Part shown: piece by piece, positions 35,750-48,700 of the stretch
Layout of the letters: every line of letters starts with the position of its first letter
Position numbering within the stretch: the first letter of the stretch is position 1
Program-made: the position numbers and the translations under genes
Source: Allantophomopsis cytisporea
Lineage: Eukaryota > Ascomycota > Leotiomycetes > Phacidiales > Phacidiaceae
NCBI GenBank assembly: GCA_024752435.1
Contig: CP103029.1
Coordinates: forward strand, 1,736,001-1,800,000
DNA: 64,000 nucleotides
Direction: 5' to 3'
The notes under the pieces: generated by a model
The model's input: only the letters and a program-made list of their open reading frames with translations
Told to the model about the DNA's origin: nothing
Database searches by the model: none

Positions 35750-38700
35750 ATGACGGCAGTACATAGAAGACCCACGGCTGACACCGTCTACTCAGCTTTC
35801 CCGAAATACGAAGAAGTTTCTATCCGAGAGATATACGGCATGATGGACCCGAAACAAACCGCCAAGATGGTTGAACAGACTATCAGAACTCCTGGGAGAC
35901 AACCCTCCCCTCAACCCACACATATTGACGTCTCGGGAGGAAGCAATGGCAACACCAACAACTGTCATAGTGCTCCTAATGGCCATAGAATTCTACGTTC
36001 TGCCACTGTAGGCTATGTTGCTCCTACGTTTGAAGGCAAGAAAGCACAGATGGAAGAGGGTGAGTGCAATTTCCTGCGATTCTCTCTTGAGACTTGCTAA
36101 TTATTATTCCAGTGAATCAGAAACTTACTGAAGCCGGCTGGATCCCCAAGGATCTCGTCGACAAGCAAATCAACTGGTTCTACAACGAGCTGGGCATCGA
36201 TGATGTATACTTCCAGACTGAGCAAGTCACTGCTATTGTCAGCCATATCACCTCGCTGTATGCAGCCAAGATTGCAGCTTCAGCCAGAAATGATAGAAAA
36301 GAGGAGGTCAGATTAGACATGGAGGCCGCAGACCATGCAATTTACATTGATACCAGCGAGCCAGGTGTATCTGCTACAGGTGGCCCAAGATATGAACAGA
36401 GACTCGAAGCGAAATATTTGGATGGCTCAATAGCCAGCAAGAGTTTCCGAGTCGAAACTTTCAGATCACCTGCAAATCTCTCCTCGGCATCCAAGCAAAC
36501 TATGCGTTGTTACTTCGTATATCAATGTCAGTTTGTTGATGCCAATGCTGGACCAAATGAGACCCGTCTGCACCTCATTGGTGACAGAATGTTCTTGGCC
36601 AAGGCCACTAAGAACACCAAGGAGATCTACCAGGAGATCATCGAGACTGCGGTTGCAAGAACCGGTCCTGTCATCGAAGTCTTCGATATTGAAGGCACTA
36701 ATCAGAAGCGTCTCGTTGTTGCATTCAGACAGCGAACGGCTCTTGGTCTATTCAGCGCTCTCAGTGATCTTTACCACTACTACGGTATCACGAGTACCAG
36801 AAAGTATGTTGAGCAATTCTCCAACGGTATTGCTGTCATGTCGCTCTACTTGAAGCCTGCTCCATCCGGCGACAAGAAATTCCCTACCATCAACGCCTCT
36901 ATCCACCAGATCACCCAGGAAATTTCCCTGCTCTACTGCATTCCTCAGAATAAGTTCCAGTCTCATTTCGCCAGTGGAAGATTAAGCTTGCAGGAGACTA
37001 TCTACAGCCACTGTGTCTGGGTCTTTATCCAGCACTTCCTCAACCGTCTTGGTACTGATTACGCATCCCTTGTCTCAGCGTTGGACCCAAAAATCAGCAC
37101 ACATGCGGAGATTTTGTCGAAAATCAAACGCAGATTACGTACTGAGACTTTCACATCCGACTACATCCTTGAGATCATCAGCAGATATCCGGATCTTGTA
37201 CGTTCGTTATATGCGTCGTTTGCCAGCACTCATTATGCACCACATCAAGTCGATGACTTTGTCCCACCTACGCCAATGGCTGGAGTCCTCTCGAACGAAC
37301 AGCTCAAGGTCCTTATTGCTAAGACTGTTGCCAATGAGCATGAGGATATCGTAATGAACGCTTTCCGTACCTTCAATGAGGCTGTCTTGAAGACCAACTT
37401 CTTCCATACTCCTACTAAGGTTGCATTGAGTTTTAGACTCAATCCATCCTTCTTGCCAGAGATCGAGTATCCTCAGCCATTGTACGGCATGTTCCTCGTT
37501 ATCAGTTCGGAGAGTAGAGGCTTCCATCTCAGATTCAGAGATATTGCCCGCGGTGGTATTAGAATTGTCAAGTCGAGAAACCGTGAGGCGTACTCGATTA
37601 ATGCTCGATCTATGTTCGACGAGAACTATGGTCTTGCCAATACCCAGCAGCGCAAGAACAAGGATATTCCTGAGGGTGGCTCCAAGGGAGTTATTCTCTT
37701 GGATGCCGCACACCAGGACAAGGGTAGTGTTGCCTTCGAGAAGTACATTGACAGTATCATGGACTTGCTCCTCCCAGCCGCAAGTCCTGGTATCAAAGAC
37801 CCAATCATCGATCTCTACGGCAGGGAAGAAATTCTTTTCATGGGTCCAGATGAGAACACCGCAGATCTTGTCAACTGGGCCACTGAGCACGCCAGAAAGC
37901 GCGGTGCACCATGGTGGAAGTCCTTCTTTACCGGAAAGAGCCCCAAGCTTGGTGGTATTCCACACGACAGCTACGGAATGACTACCCTCTCAGTCCGTGA
38001 GTTCGTCAAAGGAATCTACCGCAAGCTGGAACTCGACCCATCCAAGGTCCGCAAGATGCAGACTGGAGGACCTGACGGAGATCTCGGATCTAATGAGATT
38101 CTTCTCAGTAACGAGAAGTATACCTCTATTGTCGACGGCTCCGGTGTGCTCGTCGACCCCCATGGTATCGATCACGATGAACTTGTCCGCCTCGCCAAGG
38201 CCCGTGTTATGATCTCGCAGTTCGACATCACCAAGCTGTCTCCCGAAGGCTACCGGGTACTCGTTGATGAGGTCAATGTCACCCTCCCGTCCGGAGAGGT
38301 TGTTAACAACGGTACTACCTTCCGTAACACCTTCCACCTCCGCGATACCGGTCTCACAGACACCTTTGTACCATGCGGTGGCCGCCCTGAATCCATTGAC
38401 CTCGTGTCCGCAAATAAACTTATCAAGGATGGCAAGTGCGTGATCCCATACATTGTCGAGGGCGCGAACCTCTTTATCACACAGGACGCAAAACTGCGCC
38501 TTGAAAACGCGGGCTGTATTCTGTACAAAGATGCATCAGCGAACAAGGGTGGCGTGACATCTTCTTCGCTCGAGGTCTTGGCCTCACTGTCATTTGACGA
38601 TAAGGGCTTTGTTGAGAACATGTGCGTGGACGCGGAAGGCAACCCGCCCGAGTTCTACAAGGAATACGTCAAGCAGGTGCAGGCCACCATCTGCGAGAAC

Positions 38701-39060
38701 GCCGCCCTCGAATTCGAGGCCATCTGGCGCGAGCACGCGGAGACCGGCATCCCACGATCAACGCTCTCCGATACGTTGTCCGTCGCTATCACGAAACTCG
38801 ATGAGGAGCTGCAGGCTACAAAGGAGCTATGGGGAAACACGAAGCTTAGAGATAGTGTCCTTCGTGATGCCCTACCGGGTCTCTTGCTCGAGAAGATCGG
38901 CCTTGAGACGCTGCTTAAGCGCGTGCCGGAGAATTATTTGAAGGCTATCTTTGGCAGTTATCTTGCGTCGAGGTTCGTGTATGCTTTTGGGAGCAGTCCT
39001 AGTCAGTTTGCGTTCTTTGATTTCATGAGTAAGCGTATGAAGGGGTTGGGTGATGCGTGA
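35750..39060 (+). CDS. GDH2: NAD-specific glutamate dehydrogenase
   Basis: Exons 35750-36059 and 36113-39060 give 1085 residues, the normal size for the large fungal NAD-GDH (about 115-120 kDa). The intron (53 nt, GTGAGT...TCCAG, TGCTAAT branch) joins QMEE to VNQKLTEAGW. The enzyme oxidatively deaminates glutamate to 2-oxoglutarate and ammonium, feeding carbon into the TCA cycle when amino acids are the carbon source. Family signatures are RFRDIARGGIRIVKSRN (substrate region), EGGSKGVILL, MGPDENTADLVNWA, IPHDSYGMTT, the dinucleotide-binding TGGPDGDLGSNEI, and EGANLFITQDAKLRLE. The first 110 residues are variable and proline-rich. No gluconeogenic or nitrogen-regulated promoter element was identified with confidence. 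Confidence 0.96.
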
Positions 39061-42054
39061 GTTCGTAGGATATGGGTTGGCATTGGTTGGCGTTTGGATT
39101 GGGTTGGATGGGGATTATTTTTTTTATAGCTTATTTATGGTAGAATTTAGCGGGTAGATTGGAATTCATGTTTATCTGAATTTATTTTTGTGGTTGTGAG
39201 TGCTGTTTGTGAGGTCTGAGGTGCGGTGCGAGGTGTGGGGTGAGGAGTGATGGTACTACCTAGTGATTGTAGACTACGGTATTGGATTGTGGGGTATTTT
39301 CCTGGAGGGGGTCACGGGATCGTGATCTATCTTTAAGTTATGACTAGTACCTCTGGTAGCTAATCAAAGCACTTGGAGAACTCCATCAGCTTGTACCCGT
39401 GAAACTGAGGTCACGAATATAGATACAAGTCATGCTGCGTGAGATGGGTAAGTATCAATAATATTGGAGGATATACAATAGCTGAATCAGTATTGTTGGT
39501 AACAATACGCTTACATGACGGTAGAGGAGCAGATGGTGTATATAGGAGTTAAGGGAAAGATAATGAACACCATCGCGTACCGAGCGTTGATGCCAATGGA
39601 AAGTGTTTGAGGTGCTGCACAATGGTTTGTGCGGTACTGTCACGTGAAGTAGAACTGAATTAGGTGGAGTGGCAGTTTGTGCGATATCTTAATCTTGGTC
39701 AGCTTGGTTTGCTAAAGAATTGGCTGCGAGGTTGTGGAGAGTGAGCACCAACATCATGGATTAGGTGGTGCTCGGATGGATAATCGCTTGGTTCAGGAGG
39801 TATAAATACTACGAGAGCCTTGTCGTAACATATGGGCCACAGGTGTGATCACTCATTCTACCGTAGGGATTGGTGTGCAAACATGGTCTTGAAGCAGGAG
39901 ATGCCTAATGGTTAGAGCAAGATTGGGTGTATATGATGGTGAGGTTGTGTATGGTAATAAAAAAGTCATTGGTAGTGGTGAAAAACGAGGTGACTTAGAT
40001 ATCGGATTCTCTTGTATGCGTTCAACCAGAAAATGGCAACAGGAGGACCAGGTAGATGTTTCGCTATCGAATTTCAGATTTCGGTCATTCTGCCTTTTAT
40101 GTGTATACTGTCAAACTAATCATTAAGCCAATAATCTGTAGCTTGAGCGGTGATAATATTGTGTGAGTGGAACTAATCGAGACTTAAACCAATCTCTGGC
40201 TCTTTATTTTCAATATTGGATTGTGGGGTCTTGAAAAAGTTCCACCGCTTCTAAAGAGACAGGAGATGAGGGTTTATGCCTAGGGATGATGTCGTAATAT
40301 GAGTAAAAATACCATACCGTAAGTACGCTCGGGATCTACACTGCAAAGCTAAGATTTGATAAGCTACAAAATTATGCGTGGAGTTTGAGATCAAGTGGTG
40401 CTTGCTTACCTTCACACACCTACGCCCTCACTCTCCTCCTCAGCTTACTGGTCAAAGCCCTCACTATCGCGATCATGTTAATATATGAGTAATAGCCGAT
40501 CTCACTCTCAAGTCTCTCACATTGGAAGACTTCCCGAATAGGCAATGGGCTCGGCTACAGTCTTCACTCTTCATATATTTAAGCAGCTGCAGAGCAGATC
40601 CTGCTTCCTCTCCCCAATCATTTCACAGCCGTGCTACTAGTACAACTGGTGGTACGTTCCAGTCGTGTTGACAGATCTTCAACAGAACTTCTCAGGAAGC
40701 TTAATGTTGCCTTGAAAGAAAGTGATGCAGCACGATGTAGACAACGATAGCGAGAATATGAATGGTGACGAAGAGACTGTTAATGGCGAACAACCCGCAC
40801 TCTTCGGTGTACAGCTATGAGATTTCTAGTGACGCAGAATACTGTATGGAGCAAAAAGTTGGATTTTGCTTAGATTAAGTTTAGCAAGATGAGAGTATAT
40901 ATAGATAGTATGAGGTTGCATCTACCAAACGCATGGGCTTAAACTCGGCTTGAATATGTGGTACTGTTCAAATACAAATGCAGCACTGAAATGACACTTG
41001 ATCTCTGTAGTACATTCACCAACCATTCCGAGATATCATGCTCCGGGTGTAGTCTAAGCAAGAAGAGCGTCACGGTAGTGACATGAGAGTACAAGTATGT
41101 GATGATGGTAATATTGTGACTGGCGGTAACGATGTTGTTGATGATAGATACATTTGTGGTCAGAATGACAATTTGATATTTGCGTGCAAACGAAGAGCTC
41201 CATTATGTTCAAACCACTGCCGCCTGAGATCTGTTGCTGGAACGCAGTATTAGAAAAGGGGAGTGCTATATATAAGCAACTAGCTTGCTTTTTATTCTCG
41301 AAAAACAAATGCCGAATGGACCAGATGAGTGTGGCTGATTGTGAGTTGGCCATATGCCGATGTGAGAAGGCATGATTAATACAAGAGTGTTTTAACAACC
41401 TACACATAGATATCTCACAAAAGACCAAAGAAGAAAGCATGTCGGGATATAACCATAAAGCAAGGGAAGTTCGTTGGGCAAGTGAAACCCATAATGATGC
41501 TGATATGATTCTGAGCATTGCTAACAGCCTATTTGATAGTGTTGAACAGCGAGGACAGGGGTTAGTAGATCAGTTATAGATTTGGGAATCTGTCGATTTC
41601 TGATCATCTTAATGCATATGCTGGTCATCTCTAACGACAATATATATATTTCTCATACATCGTTGCCTTGTCTCTGTGAACTTAGACGTCACTCATAAGC
41701 TTGTTCTTCTAAACGTTGGTGATGTGAGCGTTGTCGACTTTGTAGTCGGTGACGTATGCAGTATTCATAAAATCAAGATTCTAGAGTATTACAATGTAGA
41801 ACTAAACTGAGAAAGCAAGCTGTAAGAGCTGTGGAAACTCTATCGGGGGTTTAGAAAGAAGCTTGACAGTAGAGCTGTTGTATGCGCAGCATCGTCAGAT
41901 AGGTTTAGGTAGCAATGATGGCTAGTATATAATCATGAAGTCAAGTCATTAACTTTCACTACTTGAGAGATTGGCATAATGTGCTTTATGATATGTAAGG
42001 CAATTATATATAAGTCGGAACAGCTAACACTATGTCACCAAGTTCCAAAGGTTA
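39061..42054. other. Gene-poor region downstream of GDH2
   Basis: No gene is supported. A 154-codon minus-strand frame at 41054-41518 shows no domain and atypical composition. A box-A-like string at 39904-39919 (CCTAATGGTTAGAGCA) has no box B partner. Confidence 0.5.
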
Positions 42055-42253
42055 AATCCAATGGCAGAGTTGAACGTTCGCATCGGCGAGAACCTTCATT
42101 AAGCGTATAATGCAAAGGGTCGAGAGTTCGATTCCCCAGGAACTTGCATCTGTAGAAACCTTTCGGGGTTTTCTGGTGCGGCAATCGATCAGAAAAAAGG
42201 GTGGTTGGTTCCGTATTCTTTTTGCAATTTTGTTTTATGTTTTATGTTTTATG
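42055..42253 (+). mobile_element. tRNA-derived SINE-like element, copy 2
   Basis: Box A (TGGCAGAGTTG, 42062-42072) and box B (AGTTCGATTCC, 42125-42135) are spaced 63 nt apart, against 62 nt in copy 1. Then come an AAACC/GGTTT hairpin region (42156-42171), TTTTCTGGT (42169-42177) and an exact GTATTCTTTTTGCA (42213-42226), in the same order as at 7284-7515. The element ends in three perfect TTTTATG units (42233-42253), like the short-repeat tails of many SINEs. Sequence between landmarks has diverged and lengths differ, so this is an old relative. No target duplication was identified. Confidence 0.5.
42233..42253 (+). repeat. (TTTTATG)3 tail repeat
   Basis: Three perfect 7-nt units directly follow the SINE-like body. 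Confidence 0.9.
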
Positions 42254-42820
42254 TTTGTGTTGTTTTGTTACTTGCACGCAACCGTGTATCTCACTCACAT
42301 TGTGACAGCGACGTACAACAATATGGGCTTTCATGGGATGAGTATGTTACTTCCGGTAGTTGGTGTAGAGCTTTCTAGTATATACATGCCAGTGCTCCGG
42401 AAGTATCTTCGCTTGGCATAAACCTCCTGGTAAGTTTTATAACTCGAGAATCTTCTGATTGATTTGGATTATTAGTATAACCAGAGGACGCAATGATGAC
42501 AAAGCCAATAATATGATACGTGTAGCTTCATTTTGCTTTAGAGTATCTAACACAGCTCATGTGGGAGTACAAAGAAATGACTCCTTAGAGGAGACTTGTA
42601 TCAAGTGTAGTCACAATCAACATAATCGAAATAGAAAGAAGGAAAAGGAAGACTATTGGATGTTCTTGTGTCCAGAATCATACAAAGTAAAGAACACCAT
42701 GGAGTCTGTATGTGCAACCCTTTGTCTCCACCAGTATATTATGACAAGATGAACTCAAGTGATCGCATATCACAAACCTAACATTCGAAAATCCCGAAAA
42801 AGTCACAACTACTTTCCATC
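42254..42820. other. Intergenic between SINE-like copy and orphan ORF
   Basis: Nothing recognised. A 97-codon frame (42459-42752) overlaps no family motif. Confidence 0.45.
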
Positions 42821-43189
42821 ATGAACGACTCTGACTACTCGAAGGTGGACAACTTCCACAAGAAGCTTAGTGCAAGTTTCCATTCACCTATCGTACATTT
42901 GCTTCAAAGCACAGGATCTCTCGCCGAAGTTGACATGAAGCATATTACGCGGGGAAACGAGCCAGTCCTTTCCAAGCCGACCATAGACCTGAACGGTGAT
43001 GGTCGTGAGAACTTTCCACCTGCGGAGAGAACTGCGCTAGCAATCAAGGTGTATGAAACACAGTTGGCGGAATACTATGATAACCGTACCCGTGTGGAAA
43101 TGGCTCTCTCGTTCATGTGTTTCTGGATTGATAAGGACATGCGGCCTATTGCTTGGACTGAGAAGGATCCTCAGAGGACTTGGAAGTGA
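42821..43189 (+). CDS. Orphan hypothetical protein, 122 aa
   Basis: An ATG-initiated frame (TTTCCATCATGAAC) gives a soluble-looking protein with balanced composition (start MNDSDYSKVDNFHKKL, end WTEKDPQRTWK). I recognise no domain. A different frame (43180-43434) overlaps its end by 10 nt and could be a second exon if an unseen intron joins them. It may be a lineage-specific gene or chance; the balanced, low-bias composition favours a real or recently real gene. Confidence 0.4.
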   Translation: MNDSDYSKVDNFHKKLSASFHSPIVHLLQSTGSLAEVDMKHITRGNEPVLSKPTIDLNGDGRENFPPAERTALAIKVYETQLAEYYDNRTRVEMALSFMCFWIDKDMRPIAWTEKDPQRTWK

Positions 43190-44323
43190 TCTGGGTACTT
43201 ATGGACCGATGTGAGTGGAAACATGTGGGTTGGGGAGGAGAAAGTGGTGAATGGGCAGATTTGGAAAGGAAGGCAGCATATGTTCGTCGTCAATTTCTCA
43301 TCGGTACTCAACTACATCAAGTGACTTGGAGCTTTCTTCGACGGAGAGCATGGAATTACAAAAAGATAGATATGAAGGACACACAGCGCAAGGGGAAAAG
43401 GAGAGCGAATCTCTTTGTAGTCTTGAATATTTGATCGTTTGTGGTCCTATTCAATGATAAGTCTCTTCCTTGTTGCAAACACACTCAATATTGATACGTC
43501 TTTGAAACGTAATGGGAAGCCATTGTACCTCAAAAACGCATCTTGAAAATCACAAAATTAATTGGAATATGATGTTTGATCAAACCGGAAGAGGGCACGT
43601 GCAAGACTCTCCTAGGTAATCCGAGGCGTAGGATCGGTGGGATTAACTCGATAGATTAAGGAGATCACTCCTACCAAATCTCTTCCCACCTATATCTGTC
43701 TCTTTTGAAGCACACCATCCAAAGTCAAACCTGAGGGAACGCACCAAGATGCTCCGTATAGTTCTAGAGAGATCTGATTGAAACATGACTCGTAGTCAGT
43801 ACCACGTGACTAGCGCGCGAAAGCGGGATGACGTCGCGTAGGAGGTGACACTGGTCCTTTCATAGTTCACATTCTCATTCCAAATAACAGAAGAAAGCCA
43901 GATCCGCGAAAACAGACGAACTCCGTGAAACAAATTGCCATCAACCCTTGACCCCACTCCCGCAGATATATCAATCATATCATAAACGCTTGAGCCATTA
44001 TAACATCGCAACATCATAGAGCCTCGACCCCAATTTGGTTTTCAACTCCTGGCGAATATTCTTAGCTTCTTCCATTGTTTGGCATCTTGCGAAGTGACCA
44101 CCTAGCATTCCGAGAGCAAAACAATCGCCGAAACTCTTGCATCATTCACGCCCCAAGCTTTGTACCTAGAGATCCACTAGGTAGGCAAACAGTTGCCATC
44201 TATAGCCGACACACTGACAATGGAACACAGGTTGACCCTTGACAAATATAGAAAGTCACAGAGCCCAGAACAAACTCCAACGCTCGAGCCAAGACAGCAG
44301 ATCCCAAAATCTCATCCAAAGAA
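43190..44323. other. Upstream region of the proline-rich protein gene
   Basis: No supported gene. The last 300 nt probably hold the leader of the gene starting at 44324. Confidence 0.45.
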
Positions 44324-45743
44324 ATGTCGGGGATCCCCATCTACACAGCGAGCCCTATCAACGCATCTAAGGTGTCCGGCGTAACACCGCAGACAGCTCC
44401 ACCCACGCAACCAAACTCTAGCAGTGCAAGTAGTGCCCCAGCACAGAACGTAGCGACGACGACAGCAACGCCTTCATCTGCATCCTCGTACCCGGAAGCA
44501 AAGCCGGGTGCTGCTGCTATGCCAGCCCCGACTGCTGCCGCCAAGAGATACGTTCCTGTGCAGCCAACTCCGACGTTGAAGGATGATGGTACCCACCCGC
44601 CTGCACCACAGCCTGGAGCTTTCCCGGTCCCTGGAGGCCCAACATCATCCACTTCGCGGTAAGTGCACCCTCTTTCCCGCATGATCTCTACGTGTCTGCT
44701 CAGAGTGGGGCGATTTATGTTGTCTAAATCCCCAGTTGTTTTTCTCTCTGGCTTTTCTCTAGACTCCGGTGCATAAGTTATGCTGCAGTCGCCATGGCCT
44801 CTTGATGCGCATTTCTTCGGAGGTCGGCCAGCAAACTAGTTTCTTAGCCGCGAATCGCGGCTGCTAGCGGCCGGGATGTCACTTGAGATAATCAGATCAA
44901 ATCGATCCTCTTGAGAGATTTTCCACGATCCTCTTGCTCCTTCGCTCGTCTTTTCCATTCCACAAACTTCTTCTGATAGGAACTCCGAACGTAGTGGTGT
45001 GCTATTTTAGCAACAGAGTGAGCTGGACGCACTGCATTTCAAGTGGAATATGGAATAATTGTGTACTTCTTCTACTCAAGACTTCATTAGCTGCGGCATC
45101 TTCCTATATACTATTGAGAAATCACCATTCCTACATGCCTTATCCTTCCCGAGTAGTTGTGGCAACCAGGGGTCTCCAGTTCAATTTCGAGAGGCTCCCT
45201 CTCGCGTGCAGTCCCGATCTCCCCCGAGCCAGCGCATCAAAATCAAATGCCTACACCAACGCTGACTCTCTTGAATGTAGCAACATCCCCCCACCGCCAA
45301 AAGCCGGCGAGGCCTACAAGTCGCCAGTAGTCGCCGCCCCCAGTACATCAATGTCTCAGCCCTACCCTCACCAGATGTCGCTTCCACCACCAACGCACAT
45401 TTACGGCATACAACCGCCGTCCTCATCAACAGTACCATCCAATACACCTTCATATTCAATTCCCGTCTCTCTAGCCGAAAAGCGCGAGAATGACCTGCCC
45501 AGGAGATCTCTAGAGCACCCCCCAAACTACCAGCAAAATCCCTATGCTTCGGACCTTAGTGCACAACAGCGCATGGCTATTGAAGTCACCAGCGCTGACA
45601 AAGATAATCATTCTTCAACTGATACAGGTTTAGGTTTTGGTGAGGACAGTGCTTGGAATACAGCTAAGCAGTGGGCACAAGTTGCGGGTAGGAAGGTCTC
45701 CGAGGTGGAGAGTGAGGTCTGGAGGCGGATTAATAAGGACTGA
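44324..45743 (+). CDS. Conserved proline-rich fungal protein of unknown function
   Basis: Exons 44324-44658 and 45281-45743 give 265 residues. The start MSGIPIYTASPINASK is followed by Pro/Ala/Ser-rich sequence with APQPGAFPVP, then NIPPPPKAGEAYK, PYPHQMSLPPPT and a C-terminal amphipathic helix (WNTAKQWAQVAGRKVSEVE...WRRINKD). I recall this order of blocks from other Pezizomycotina proteins of unknown function. The intron is about 622 nt, far longer than any other in the window. An alternative in-phase acceptor at 45211 would add 23 residues (PDLPRASASKSN...). The reading frame stays open through the intron's 3' part, so isoforms are possible. Low hydrophobicity and polyproline suggest an adaptor or disordered protein. 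Confidence 0.75.
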
Positions 45744-48700
45744 TCGGCGTCATGAGCGGAGGAAGGGCGAGTAAGGGAGAGTTGGATGAGAGCGAGTCAG
45801 GAAGTTTGGATGGATACTGAGAGGGAAATACGGACTCATTTCCGCGACTGCCACGCGGCGTTTGAAGTCGGCTCGGGTATCGTGATTTGTGGCTAATGGG
45901 GCGATTTGGCACTTGGACTTGAATCTGAACATTGTATGATTTAAGATGGGGTTAATGACAATACTTTTTGTGCTTGTAAAAGCGTAGCATCTATTGTAAT
46001 CTATCTGCTCAAGCAAACGCCCGTTTTTATCGGCTGGCTGAGATGGGTGAGCGAGTGATCACAGATCTGGAAGTGAAAGTCCTCTGACTTGTGGGGTAGA
46101 CGAGAAAGTCAAGTGGGTGTATTGTCGAGTCAGGACGTGAGATTGAGCACTTGAAGTCCACATTCATCCCTTGCGCTAAGCGATAGCCGTCGTGTCGCGC
46201 GTGGTAAGCAAGCCTAGTGGCTTGTGAAGGATGTGGTCCGTCCTCCTACACTTCCGTTTCCACGTTCCACGCTTCCGGGCCTCGACTTCCTCAGCTTCTA
46301 CGCTTCAATATTCCTCGTCTTCTACGGACTTCTTCGAATAGGCAAGGGTATATCGTGCTGTAGTCCAGCCTCTATAATACTTTAGTACGGACATATCAAT
46401 ATACAAGAAATGCGCCAGTCTAGCCTGGCCCATCTTCCGCCACCACAATTAGATCGTCATATAGGGACGATGTGCACTTATTAATAGCTGCAGGCTCCTC
46501 CCTCGTAATCTTGGTGGACGTGCGTGATGGCTATGGCTGTATGGACGGTTGTATGGGGTAAGGTTATAGGAGTATGGAATCATGATAAATCCATAATCCA
46601 TACCGCAGAACTTCATGCGTTGAGTGATGCCTGTTGTTTGCTGTCGGAGCCGATATGTTTGCGCTCAACTCCGAGGCGAGGGTCCTTGCCTTGTCAGAGA
46701 TACTTTGCATGCCAATCCTATCCTGTGTTTATGGTTCTATCCTTACTATTGTGAAGTGCGTACTCTTGGTAAGCTTGTTACGCATGTTGAAATATGGAGT
46801 TGTAGAATACTACCGAATACCTCGCCTCCGCAAACAACAGCCTCGTTTCGCAAAGGTCCTTCAGCCACGATGACGACAAAGCAACGAAACGACAACGCGA
46901 CGACGTTGAAATCAGTATACATGAATGCAGTACATACACAGACATTGCCTTATGTGCATAACAGTCATCCCTCGGCGTAACTGAATGAGATCTGGGAAGG
47001 GACTTTTTCCGGATGTGACGCTGGGTAAATTCCTTAGCAGGAGCTGGTGGAGGGAAGTGTCACTGTGAGAGATCTTGCCCGTGGCGCATCTGTATGTGCT
47101 TCTAACTCCTACTTTGGGTATTACACATGAAGGCAGAGACCGAATGAGGAGCTTCGGGGATGTTTAGTTGTGATAGATCTGTTGAGTACATTGTATGTAT
47201 GTGCGATACTGGCACTACGGATATCATCCTTCAATCCTCTCCTCATCCGGGATCTTCCATACCATGCTTCAGTCTCTGCACCCTCTGAAGTCTCCTCCAG
47301 GGCTTGATTAGAGTTGAGGGATTCAAGAAGTGTGCTCGCCGTCTGATGTGCTTCTTCCTGTACGATGTTGAAAGTCTGAGCGGCATTGTGTAGGAATTAA
47401 AAATATCCAGATGAGAATTTCGCACTCGATTATACGTACGTACTATCAGCTGCATCTGAGCTGAGTTTCCACTGTGTATGAAGGAGCGGCTCATCATCTG
47501 TCCGGTGTGGCTCTTACACTTGCGAGCTTTGATACATGTACAGCCTCTTTTCTACGCCTACTGCAGAATATCATACACCCTTCTAACAGCAAGAACTCTA
47601 TCGAGATGTTGCAAGTTGCTTTAAGGTTTTCTTCTTGAGAAGTAAAATGGCCTCATAGACTTGGAACGCTGATCTGGTTTATTCTTTCTTTCTTTTTTCT
47701 TTCTGGAACGGAGAAGCTCTTGCACACCATGACGATGTGACCGTATTCGCCCCGAGGCCGTCAATATACTGCCCTTGTAGCCATGAGCATCCACAGCTGC
47801 GGCCTCGTGGACCTGGCTGTCTTCCATGCTGCCTATCTTGACTATCTCTCGCGGTAATATATGTAAATCATAAGGTGAGTAGGTCATACCGCCGGGCCGT
47901 TTCCTGATAAACAGCTACGGACCTTACGCTGTTAAGATACCTCATATACATACAAAGTCAATTCTCGATACGGAGGAATATACCCTTACCCCTCGATGGA
48001 TACCAGACTCTCCCAACACACCCGGCAACAGCTACCCCATGGCCATGGCCATGTCTATCCCCCTCGACTTCAATCCACTCACATCACACACTGCGTACAA
48101 GAAGCTCTCCCAAATCCATCACTCACTCACCACATTCCCCGTCGTTCCAATCCCCCCTCTCCCAATCAAGCAATCCTCTCAGGCCTCTTTGAACCCCTGT
48201 CCGTCTAGCCGTCGCATCTTTAACAAGGGGCACGCCAAGCGAGCCTTAGCGGCCGCCATACGCGCTATGATTCGTTGCGAAGCTGCGTTTCAGATCGCAC
48301 CCCTGTAAATCCACGACAGGGGAGTACCCGCAGGGATAGCGCCCCTGATGCTGGGTGCTGGGGTGTTACCGTGGGCTAGTGCTGTGATGTGTCGCGATGT
48401 CTTGTGTCGCTTCATGTCGCGTTACAGGTGTATCCAGCCTGGATAATCAGTCACCTCCTCCCTCCCAGTGGATTTCGATTTTGGCATGGAGTTCTGATTT
48501 TGGACGAAATCTTTTTGGGGGCCGGATGTTGATCGTTTATGTTTTCTTCGCCGTGATAGAAACAAAAGTCGGCTGTTGGGTGAAATGCAGGTCATGATTG
48601 GGACGTAGAATGCCGAGATTGCTGTATCTCTGTAGGATCGCAAGCCCGGTGCAGTTGAGTCAAGCTCTACTTCCATTTGATTCTCATCTTGTCATCCCGC

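Noticed and set aside
39901..39960. tRNA-like box A string (CCTAATGGTTAGAGCA)
   Set aside because: No box B or cloverleaf follows within 120 nt.
41054..41518. 154-codon minus-strand frame
   Set aside because: Composition rich in Cys/His/Ser without a pattern, no domain, overlaps other short frames; treated as non-coding.
48039..48308. 89-codon ATG frame (MAMAMSIPLDF...)
   Set aside because: No family signature and no flanking gene structure; it cannot be separated from chance.
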